Shown here: positions 16,202 through 22,487 of the stretch, piece by piece
Layout of the letters: every line of letters begins with the position of its first letter
How positions within the stretch are numbered: the stretch's first letter is position 1
DNA from: Deltaproteobacteria bacterium
GTDB taxonomy: Bacteria > Desulfobacterota > Desulfuromonadia > Desulfuromonadales > Geopsychrobacteraceae
DNA: 24,384 bases
Direction of reading: 5' to 3'
Assembly (NCBI GenBank): GCA_009993495.1
Contig: JAACTI010000250.1
Location: forward strand, 1-24,384
Made by a program: the position numbers and the translations under genes
Notes under the pieces: model-generated
What the model saw: the letters and a program-made list of their open reading frames with translations, nothing else
Databases searched by the model: none
Told to the model about the DNA's origin: nothing

Positions 16202-16711
16202 GTGCCCGTTTCTCCGCCAGCGCATCTCGACCGGAACGCAGAGGTAAAACTCGCCTGTTTGCGGGTGGGATCAGCCTATTACGCCCTCAATATTCTTGAG
16301 GTGCGGGAAATTATCCGACCGGTTCCCTTAATTGAAATTCCACGATTGCCGACCAGTGTCGACGGGGTGATAACCCTGCGCCGGGCGGTGGTTCCGGTGG
16401 TCGATCTGCGCCGGCGTTTCGGGGTTAAATCCCAAGGTGAATCGCGGGAACGGATCGTTATCTGTGCCCTGCAAGGACGCATTATCGGCCTTTATGTTGA
16501 TGAAGTCAGTGAAGTGATAACTCTTAGCCGCGATGAAATTCAACGGGCGCCCTACTATATGTCGGATTCAGAGGCCGATTTTTTCCCCGCGGTTTGTCGT
16601 TACCGGGGGCGCTTGATTTTTCTGCTCGATGTGCAAAAAATTCTTTCCAGTCACGAATTCCTTCTGCCGGTACCCGCTGTGCCGCAATTTTCTCAAACGA
16701 CTGAAGAATGA
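16202..16711 (+). CDS. cheW: CheW-like coupling protein (second)
   Basis: A 169-residue protein that is mostly CheW domain (VKLACLRVGSAYYALNILEVREII, GVITLRRAVVPVVDLRRRFGV, IIGLYVDEVSEVITL). The start is a GTG at 16202, 3 nt after the preceding receiver's stop. There is no clear ribosome-binding site of its own, so it probably depends on coupled translation. The zinc-ribbon gene follows after 6 nt. With the longer CheW at 15033 this gives the cluster two adaptors. Confidence 0.93.
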   Translation: MPVSPPAHLDRNAEVKLACLRVGSAYYALNILEVREIIRPVPLIEIPRLPTSVDGVITLRRAVVPVVDLRRRFGVKSQGESRERIVICALQGRIIGLYVDEVSEVITLSRDEIQRAPYYMSDSEADFFPAVCRYRGRLIFLLDVQKILSSHEFLLPVPAVPQFSQTTEE

Positions 16712-16717
16712 CCGCGG

Positions 16718-17542
16718 ATGATTATCACCTGTCCTGAATGCCAAAAAAAGTTACGGTTTAATGCCGCCAAATATACTGGCCGGCGTTTGACCCTTAACTG
16801 TCGTCATTGTGGCGGCGCTTTTTCGTATCTTGTCCCCCGCCAACAAAAAATTCTGGTCGCTCATGGCGAGCCTGAAGTGTGTCAGATGATCCTGACCGTT
16901 TGTCGGCATGATGTCGCGGAAATGCTGGTGTGCAGCGAGGCCGAAATGCTGCGCACCCTATTGCGCCGCCACCGCTTTGCAGCGTTACTGCTTGATGTTG
17001 CCCTGCCGGGCGCTTTTTCCTTTGAGTTGATTGACGAAATTCATGCCGACGGTGCAGAGACAAAAATCATTCTCTTGCCCTCGGTTTATAATCGTACTGC
17101 CTACAAACGCAAACCCACCTCTTTATATCATGCCGACGCTTATCTCGAACTTCATCACCTGAGCGACCAGTTGATTCCTTTGTTGCGCAGCTTGGTGCCG
17201 GGGTTGTCCCTTCAGAGTTCACCCTATTGTCTGCTCAGCGACAGGGGGGAAGAGCGCCATTTGTCGGAACTTGGCAGCGTTTCTCAGCAGGCGGAAGCTC
17301 TGGCGGCACAATTGATCGCCGATATTGCTCTGTATTATCAAGATCAGATTGATCTTGGCATTGAAAAAGGTGATCTGGAGACTCGTCTGGCCGTGCAACT
17401 TGACGAAGGGCAACGCTTACTGACCAGGCGTATTCCGCGTGCTGAACTTGACGCCCGCGATTACCTGACCATTGCGCTGAAGCGCTTTATCCGCGCGCGC
17501 GAAAAAGAGCTGGAAAACCGAAACAGGATGCAACATGACTGA
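16718..17542 (+). CDS. Zinc-ribbon pseudo-receiver protein
   Basis: A 274-residue protein. Residues 5-31 form a zinc-ribbon-like finger (CPEC at 5-8, CRHC at 28-31) of the MJ0042/zinc-ribbon kind. About 43-160 follows the receiver fold: ILVAHGEPEV where a true receiver has its acidic pair, D93 in LLLDVALPG at the phosphoacceptor position, and no KP motif near 143-147. It has thus lost the acidic pocket and the conserved lysine and probably is not a normal phosphoacceptor. The last about 80 residues are helical and charged (YYQDQIDLGIEKGDLETRL) with no family I can name. The ATG at 16718 follows cheW by 6 nt, and the 3' end overlaps the HEAT gene by 8 nt, so these two are likely made together. 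Confidence 0.78.
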   Translation: MIITCPECQKKLRFNAAKYTGRRLTLNCRHCGGAFSYLVPRQQKILVAHGEPEVCQMILTVCRHDVAEMLVCSEAEMLRTLLRRHRFAALLLDVALPGAFSFELIDEIHADGAETKIILLPSVYNRTAYKRKPTSLYHADAYLELHHLSDQLIPLLRSLVPGLSLQSSPYCLLSDRGEERHLSELGSVSQQAEALAAQLIADIALYYQDQIDLGIEKGDLETRLAVQLDEGQRLLTRRIPRAELDARDYLTIALKRFIRAREKELENRNRMQHD

Positions 17543-19559
17543 ACCTCTGACACGATTGCACGTGCAATTGCACGCGCCGGACAGCGAAATCCGACTAGCC
17601 GCTGTGGCACAATTGGCGACTCTGGCCGCTCCGGCGATGGAGCTATTTGCTCTTTGTCTGGGCGACGATGACTGGCGGGTGCGCAAAGCTGCTATCGCCG
17701 CCTTTCTTAAATCGCGTTACACCAGAGCCGACATTGAAACCCTCATTGATTTTCTGCGCCATGATGAAAATGCGGGTTTACGCAATGCTGCGATTGAAAT
17801 TCTGGTAGGTCTTGGGTCTGAGGCCGTCGACCCTTTGCGCGCTAAAATAGGTGATGCGGATGTTGATGTGCGCAAATTTGTCATTGATATTCTGGGCGAG
17901 ATCGGCGATGCGCGTTGTGGTGATGAACTCTTGGAGGCCCTTGATGACAAAGATCCCAATGTGCGTTATGCCGCCGTTGAAACCCTGGGCAAGTTGCAGA
18001 TTACCCCGGCGGCTGATCGGTTACTTGCGCTCTTGGCAGATTCCGACCCCGGGCTGAAGTTTACCCTTATCCAAACTCTTGCTCGTTTGGGACAGCCGGT
18101 TGATCTAACCCCTTTGCTGCCCCTGCTCGAAGAGCGGTTGTTACGCAAGGCCCTGTTCGAATGCTTTGGTTTCATCGGCGATGCCCGCGCGTTCGCTCCC
18201 TTGGTTGAAGGTTTGGCCGATCCTCTGCGTAATCAGCGTGAAACAGCGCTTTTAGCCCTCCATCGTTTATCCCAGTCTTTGCCCGAGGCCTTTACCCATT
18301 TTTTGTCGCAGGTGAATTGGCACGCCAACCGCGACTTTCTGCTGGAATCTTTGCGCAGCTCTCAGCCTGAAATCCAGCAGGCTGCCCTGGGGCTCTTTGC
18401 TTTTGTCGGGCGTTATTTACCCCTAGATGGTTTGTTGTCTTGTCTTCGCGAAGAGAAAACCCGCGCTTCGGCCCTTGAGGTTTTTGCACAACTGGGAGCC
18501 CAGGTCTACGCGGGGGTGTTGCAGGATGCGGCCCTGCTTGAAGACTGGCAGCTGGAAATTTTGTTTGTCGGGGGGGAGCTTGGTTACCCTGCGGCCGTGC
18601 CCCTAGCGATAAAGGCTCTTGGCACCAGTGATCCACAACTGCGTTACCTGGCCGTGCGGGTGCTGGGTCAGGGCGGCGATAGGTCGCATCTGCCGGCCTT
18701 GCTGGAGTTGCTCGACGATGAAATTGTCCCGATCCGTACGGCGGCTGTCGCCGCCCTTGCTCGACTGGCGCGGTGTTTTCAACCCGATATTCTGCCGGCC
18801 CTTGAACTTCTGATCAATGACCCCGATGCTGACAAACGTAAGCGTTGTATGCGCATCTTGCGCGAAATGGAGGGGCCGCAGGTTCAGACGATGTTACTCA
18901 AGGCATGTCAGGATCCCTCGGCGGAGGTGCGGGCTGAAGCTGTCCGGGCCTTGCACGGTCATGTCCATGACAGCGTGGTTGCCGGTTTAACTCTTGCCCT
19001 GACGGATGAATCACCCGAAGTCAGGCGTCTGGCCGTTGACGCTTTGGCCGAATGTTCAAGCCCCCAGGCGCTGGCGGCATTGAAGCTGGTAAGCCCGGAT
19101 GAAGACATCTGGGTGCGGGCTGCGGTTATGCGGGCTTTGGCCAAATTCCCGGCAGATCAACCGCTGCTGGATCTTCTGACCCGGGCGCTGCGAGACGAGG
19201 CCGGGTTGGTGGTGATTGCCGCCCTTGAAAGTTTGATGAAGCTCACAGGGCCGAGCGCCGATGCTTTTCTCAAGGAAGCCTTGTTGCACCGAGACGAAGA
19301 GGTGGTTAAAACTGCCCTGGTTCTGTTGCGCGAGAGGAGGGTGCAAGACGCGCTTTTGCCCGAATGCGCAAGCTTGTTGCATCATGGCAGTCGTGATCTG
19401 CGCGTTCTGGTTGCTGATATCTTGGGGCAAAGTGTTGACCCCACGGCATTCGGCCTGGTGGAAAAACGGCTTGAAATAGAAACGGATCCTCTGGTGAGCC
19501 AGGCGCTTGAGGCGGCATCTTTAAAGTGTAAACGCCGTCTGGCGGAGTTAGATCGCTGA
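17535..19559 (+). CDS. Large HEAT-repeat protein
   Basis: A 674-residue protein built almost wholly of HEAT/PBS-lyase-type repeats of about 31 residues, for example DADVDVRKFVIDILGEIGDARCGDELLEAL and DDKDPNVRYAAVETLGKLQITPAADRLLALL. I estimate roughly twenty units, less regular around residues 190-350. No signal peptide, membrane segment or catalytic domain is seen, so it is probably a cytoplasmic solenoid scaffold. HEAT solenoids bind proteins, and the tight setting (8-nt overlap with the pseudo-receiver gene, 4 nt before cheR) suggests it organises or regulates a Che component. PBS lyases share these repeats, but bilin lyase activity is unlikely here. Confidence 0.9.
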   Translation: MTEPLTRLHVQLHAPDSEIRLAAVAQLATLAAPAMELFALCLGDDDWRVRKAAIAAFLKSRYTRADIETLIDFLRHDENAGLRNAAIEILVGLGSEAVDPLRAKIGDADVDVRKFVIDILGEIGDARCGDELLEALDDKDPNVRYAAVETLGKLQITPAADRLLALLADSDPGLKFTLIQTLARLGQPVDLTPLLPLLEERLLRKALFECFGFIGDARAFAPLVEGLADPLRNQRETALLALHRLSQSLPEAFTHFLSQVNWHANRDFLLESLRSSQPEIQQAALGLFAFVGRYLPLDGLLSCLREEKTRASALEVFAQLGAQVYAGVLQDAALLEDWQLEILFVGGELGYPAAVPLAIKALGTSDPQLRYLAVRVLGQGGDRSHLPALLELLDDEIVPIRTAAVAALARLARCFQPDILPALELLINDPDADKRKRCMRILREMEGPQVQTMLLKACQDPSAEVRAEAVRALHGHVHDSVVAGLTLALTDESPEVRRLAVDALAECSSPQALAALKLVSPDEDIWVRAAVMRALAKFPADQPLLDLLTRALRDEAGLVVIAALESLMKLTGPSADAFLKEALLHRDEEVVKTALVLLRERRVQDALLPECASLLHHGSRDLRVLVADILGQSVDPTAFGLVEKRLEIETDPLVSQALEAASLKCKRRLAELDR

Positions 19560-19563
19560 GCTT

Positions 19564-20445
19564 ATGTTTATTTTTGGCACCGACATTCCTCTACACCTCG
19601 ATGAATTCAGGCTTTTGCGTGATTTTATCTATCAGCACTGTGGTTTGTTTTTTGCGGACGATGCCAAATATCTTCTCGAAAAGCGTTTAAATAAACGCCT
19701 GGATGAATTGCACCTTGAACATTTTCGTGACTATTACTATCAGTTACGCTATGGCCAGCATCGTGAACAGGAAATGGCGGCGGCGCTTGATCTGCTGACC
19801 ACCAACGAAACCTATTTTTTCCGGGAAGATTTTCAGTTGCGCACCTTTACCGAAGATGTTGTGCCGGAGCTGGTGGAATATAAAAAGAACCGCCGCACCC
19901 GTCATTTGCGCATCTGGAGTGCCGGTTGTTCCAGCGGTGAAGAACCCTATACCCTGGCAATGTTGCTCCTTGAACATCCCTTACTGGCGGGCTGGGACAT
20001 AGAAATCATTGGTACCGATATTTCACAGCGGGTGCTGAAAACCGCCCGTGAAGGGCTTTACGGCCAGAATTCGTTTCGGGTGATCAGCCAAGCCCGTTTG
20101 CAGCGTTATTTCACTCCGGCTGGCCAAAAATGGCAGCTCGCCGATGAGGTCAAACGACTGGTTCGCATCAGTCATCTGAATCTTTTCGATCAGAATCGTG
20201 TCGCGCTGCTGGGAGAAATGGATGCAATTTTCTGTCGGAATGTCATTATTTATTTTGACCTTGAGGCGAAAAAAAGAGTCATACGTACCCTGCATGATTG
20301 CCTGCGTCCCGGCGGTTATCTGCTGCTGGGGCACTCTGAATCCCTGATGAGTATCAGCACCGATTTTACTTTGAAACACTTCGAGCATGACATGCTTTAT
20401 CAAAAACCCGCCATAACGACCATCCCGACAGAGTGGCAACGCTGA
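19564..20445 (+). CDS. cheR: Chemoreceptor glutamate methyltransferase CheR
   Basis: A 293-residue SAM-dependent enzyme that methylates glutamates on chemoreceptors. The N-terminal helical domain (about 10-85) ends in TNETYFFR (80-87). The SAM-binding fold has SAGCSSGEEPYT at 119-130 and GTDIS at 150-154, followed by FCRNVIIYFD at 223-232 and GHSES at 256-260. No TPR or other C-terminal extension is present. The ATG at 19564 follows the HEAT gene by 4 nt; its ribosome-binding site is weak. Its substrate receptor must be encoded elsewhere, since no MCP gene lies in the window. The stop overlaps the cheB start by 1 nt. Confidence 0.97.
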   Translation: MFIFGTDIPLHLDEFRLLRDFIYQHCGLFFADDAKYLLEKRLNKRLDELHLEHFRDYYYQLRYGQHREQEMAAALDLLTTNETYFFREDFQLRTFTEDVVPELVEYKKNRRTRHLRIWSAGCSSGEEPYTLAMLLLEHPLLAGWDIEIIGTDISQRVLKTAREGLYGQNSFRVISQARLQRYFTPAGQKWQLADEVKRLVRISHLNLFDQNRVALLGEMDAIFCRNVIIYFDLEAKKRVIRTLHDCLRPGGYLLLGHSESLMSISTDFTLKHFEHDMLYQKPAITTIPTEWQR

Positions 20446-21503
20446 TGAAAAAAGAAATCAGGGTTCTGGTGGTCGATGATTCGGCGTTTAATCGGGTATC
20501 CATCGGCAAGATGCTCGAAAAAATCCCCGAAGTGCGAATCGTTGGTTTTGCCAGCGACGGTGAAGAAGGTTTGCAGCGTTTTTTTGAACTCAAGCCCGAT
20601 CTGGTGACTCTCGACCTGGAAATGCCCAAACTGGGGGGCTTCAGCATGCTGCGCCTGATGATGCAGGCCCGCCCAACCCCGGTGCTGGTTATTTCTTCCC
20701 ATAGTGGCCAGGCCGACGTCTTCAAGGCCCTCGAACTGGGGGCGATGGATTTTGTCGCTAAACCTTCGCGACCGGTCAGTGCGGAACTTTATTCGATTCA
20801 GGACAACCTGACCCGCATTCTTCGCGACTTTGCCGGCTTCGCGCCGGAGCAATTTCGCCTGACAGATGCCGGGCGCTCCCTGCCCGCGGTGCAGCCAGAG
20901 GCGGTAACCCCGGTAGCGGTCAAGCGTGCTTATCACCCCCGGGTGGTGGTGATTGGTTCTTCCACGGGCGGGCCACCGGCCTTGCACCGGTTTTTTTCTA
21001 GTTTTCGCGAAGTGCCGCCTTTGATTTTTGCAGTTGCACAGCACATGCCGCCCAATTTTACCCGCAGCTTTGCCGAGCGGCTCAACAGTCATTCGGTGCT
21101 GGAGGTGAAAGAAGCCGCTCACGGCGATGTGATGCGACCGGGGGCGGTCTATATTTGTCCCGGTGGGCAAAATCTGCTGGTGCAGCGCCGGGGCGATCAG
21201 CTGGTGGCGCGGATCGTTAAGCCGCCCGCCGGGCAAATTTACACGCCCTCGGTTGATGCTCTGTTTCAGTCCGCTGCCCAGACTTGTGGCGCCGAGGTGC
21301 TGGGTCTGGTGTTGACCGGCATGGGCAACGACGGCGCTCGGGGCACGCGTATGATTAAGGAGCAGGGCGGGATGGTGCTGGCGGAATCAGAAGAAAGTTG
21401 CGTGGTTTACGGCATGCCCAAGGAAGCGGTGGCGACGGGTTGCGTCAGCCAGGTGATCCCGCTTGATAAATTGCGGCTGGAAATTCTGCGTTATCGCAGA
21501 TAA
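20445..21503 (+). CDS. cheB: Chemoreceptor methylesterase/deamidase CheB
   Basis: A 352-residue protein with an N-terminal receiver (about 4-120; D11-D12, phosphoacceptor D57, K106) and a C-terminal methylesterase (about 165-350). Catalytic residues by comparison with the Salmonella enzyme are S173 in GSSTGG, H200 in QHMPP and D296 in TGMGNDG. It removes methyl groups from receptors when phosphorylated by CheA. After D57 the usual MDG turn is LGG, a small departure of unclear effect. The start is the ATG at 20445, overlapping the cheR stop by one base (TGATG); an in-frame GTG at 20433 would add four residues. Confidence 0.97.
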   Translation: MKKEIRVLVVDDSAFNRVSIGKMLEKIPEVRIVGFASDGEEGLQRFFELKPDLVTLDLEMPKLGGFSMLRLMMQARPTPVLVISSHSGQADVFKALELGAMDFVAKPSRPVSAELYSIQDNLTRILRDFAGFAPEQFRLTDAGRSLPAVQPEAVTPVAVKRAYHPRVVVIGSSTGGPPALHRFFSSFREVPPLIFAVAQHMPPNFTRSFAERLNSHSVLEVKEAAHGDVMRPGAVYICPGGQNLLVQRRGDQLVARIVKPPAGQIYTPSVDALFQSAAQTCGAEVLGLVLTGMGNDGARGTRMIKEQGGMVLAESEESCVVYGMPKEAVATGCVSQVIPLDKLRLEILRYRR

Positions 21504-21543
21504 ATCGGCTTGCGGTGAGGCTGAGGCTGGTTTTCTGTGTGTC

Positions 21544-21590
21544 ATCCTGTTAGGATAGGCCGCGTTTCGTCGGCAGAAACTCACCGCGGC
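21544..21590 (+). other. Structured leader ahead of the last cheY-like gene
   Basis: ATCCT/AGGAT (21544-21548, 21552-21556) forms a small hairpin. Next to it GCCGC (21559-21563) pairs with GCGGC (21586-21590), and inside that GTTTC (21564-21568) pairs with GAAAC (21576-21580), giving a ten-pair stem with a 5-nt bulge and a 7-nt loop. There is no T-tract, so a terminator is unlikely; a regulatory leader or protein-binding site is possible. Confidence 0.4.
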
Positions 21591-21664
21591 AGCAGATGGT
21601 GATTGCGCTGAACATTTTGGCTTAAATTTAATGCTTATCAAAGCTCTGCAAGGAGGCAGAAAGC

Positions 21665-22039
21665 ATGGCAGAATATCGGGTTCTGGTCGTAGAAGATTCG
21701 CCAACCATGCGTCAATTAATTGTTTTTGCACTCAAGCGAATTCGCAATATACAGATTGAAGAGGCCGGTGATGGGGTCGGGGGCCTGAAAAAATTATCGG
21801 CCCAGTCTTTTGATCTGGTGGTGACGGATCTCAATATGCCGATTATGGACGGCTTGAAACTGGTCAGCCTGATTCGCAGTGATCCGCAGTACAAGGATCT
21901 GCCGGTGATTGTCATTACTACCGAAGGGGCCAATGAGGATCGCGAACGGGCCCTGGCTCTGGGAGCCAACGAATACATCACCAAGCCGATTCAGACCGCG
22001 CGCATTCTCGAAGTCGCCAAGAAAATGTTGGGAATGTGA
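21665..22039 (+). CDS. cheY: CheY-like single-domain response regulator (third)
   Basis: A 124-residue receiver with E10-D11, phosphoacceptor D55 in VVTDLNMP, T85-T86 in VITTEG and K107 in YITKPI. It closely resembles the receiver at 11661 (shared EDSxTMRxLIV, ITDINMP/VTDLNMP, TEGxxxDREKxLALGAN patterns), so one is probably a duplicate of the other. The ATG at 21665 has a strong AGGAGG at 21651-21656. It is separated from cheB by 161 bp containing a hairpin region, so it may be expressed differently from the rest. This is the last gene of the Che cluster. Confidence 0.94.
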   Translation: MAEYRVLVVEDSPTMRQLIVFALKRIRNIQIEEAGDGVGGLKKLSAQSFDLVVTDLNMPIMDGLKLVSLIRSDPQYKDLPVIVITTEGANEDRERALALGANEYITKPIQTARILEVAKKMLGM

Positions 22040-22052
22040 AGCTTTCTTCAAC

Positions 22053-22081
22053 TTGACAGGTGCATGGGTTCATGCCATAAG
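22053..22081 (+). promoter_or_regulatory. Sigma-70-like promoter for infA
   Basis: A perfect TTGACA (22053-22058) and CATAAG (22076-22081) with a 17-nt spacer. A GCATG/CATGC inverted repeat (22062-22066, 22071-22075) lies exactly in the spacer and could be an operator. Transcription would start near 22088, about 50 nt before infA. Confidence 0.6.
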
Positions 22082-22136
22082 ACGCTTCAAAACGATGCGT
22101 CATTCAGATTGATCATGTTGTATTCAGGAGGATATT

Positions 22137-22355
22137 TTGGCTAAAGAAGAAGCTATCGAGGTTGAAGGTGAAGTTGTTGAGCCTTTGCCGAATGCAATGT
22201 TCAGGGTAAAGCTTGACAATGGCCACGTGGTATTGGCGCATATCTCCGGCAAAATGCGCAAGTATTACATCCGTATCTTGCCGGGAGATCGGGTGACAGT
22301 TGAACTTTCCCCCTACGATCTCTCACGTGGGCGCATTACCTATCGCGCCAAGTAG
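22137..22355 (+). CDS. infA: Translation initiation factor IF-1
   Basis: A 72-residue S1/OB-fold protein of standard length and sequence (MAKEEAIEVEGEVVEPLPNA, GHVVLAHISGKMRKYYIRIL, PGDRVTVELSPYDLSRGRI). It binds the 30S A site during initiation. The start codon is TTG at 22137, supported by a strong AGGAGG at 22126-22131 with 5-nt spacing and by the conserved MAKEE N-terminus; no ATG lies near the expected position. It has its own promoter and is followed by a terminator-like hairpin, so it is probably a short transcript that partly reads on into leuS. Confidence 0.96.
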   Translation: MAKEEAIEVEGEVVEPLPNAMFRVKLDNGHVVLAHISGKMRKYYIRILPGDRVTVELSPYDLSRGRITYRAK

Positions 22356-22414
22356 ACCGTTTTGACTCTGTTCGTTGTTTTTGGTTCCCTGACCTTGCAG
22401 GAGCCTTCATGATG

Positions 22415-22432
22415 CCGGCTTGTGCCGGTTTT
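22415..22432 (+). terminator. Intrinsic terminator-like hairpin after infA
   Basis: CCGGC (22415-22419) pairs with GCCGG (22424-22428) around a TTGT loop and is followed by TTTT then CGTGTCTT. The stem is short but GC-rich. It lies 59 nt after the infA stop and 55 nt before leuS, so it could be a terminator or an attenuator. Confidence 0.5.
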
Positions 22433-22487
22433 CGTGTCTTGGGCGAAATGAGAGTTGTTATGACGTCAACGTTTTAGAGGATGACTG

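Noticed and set aside
20400..21236. Minus-strand open frame opposite cheB
   Set aside because: Antisense shadow of cheB with no family features.
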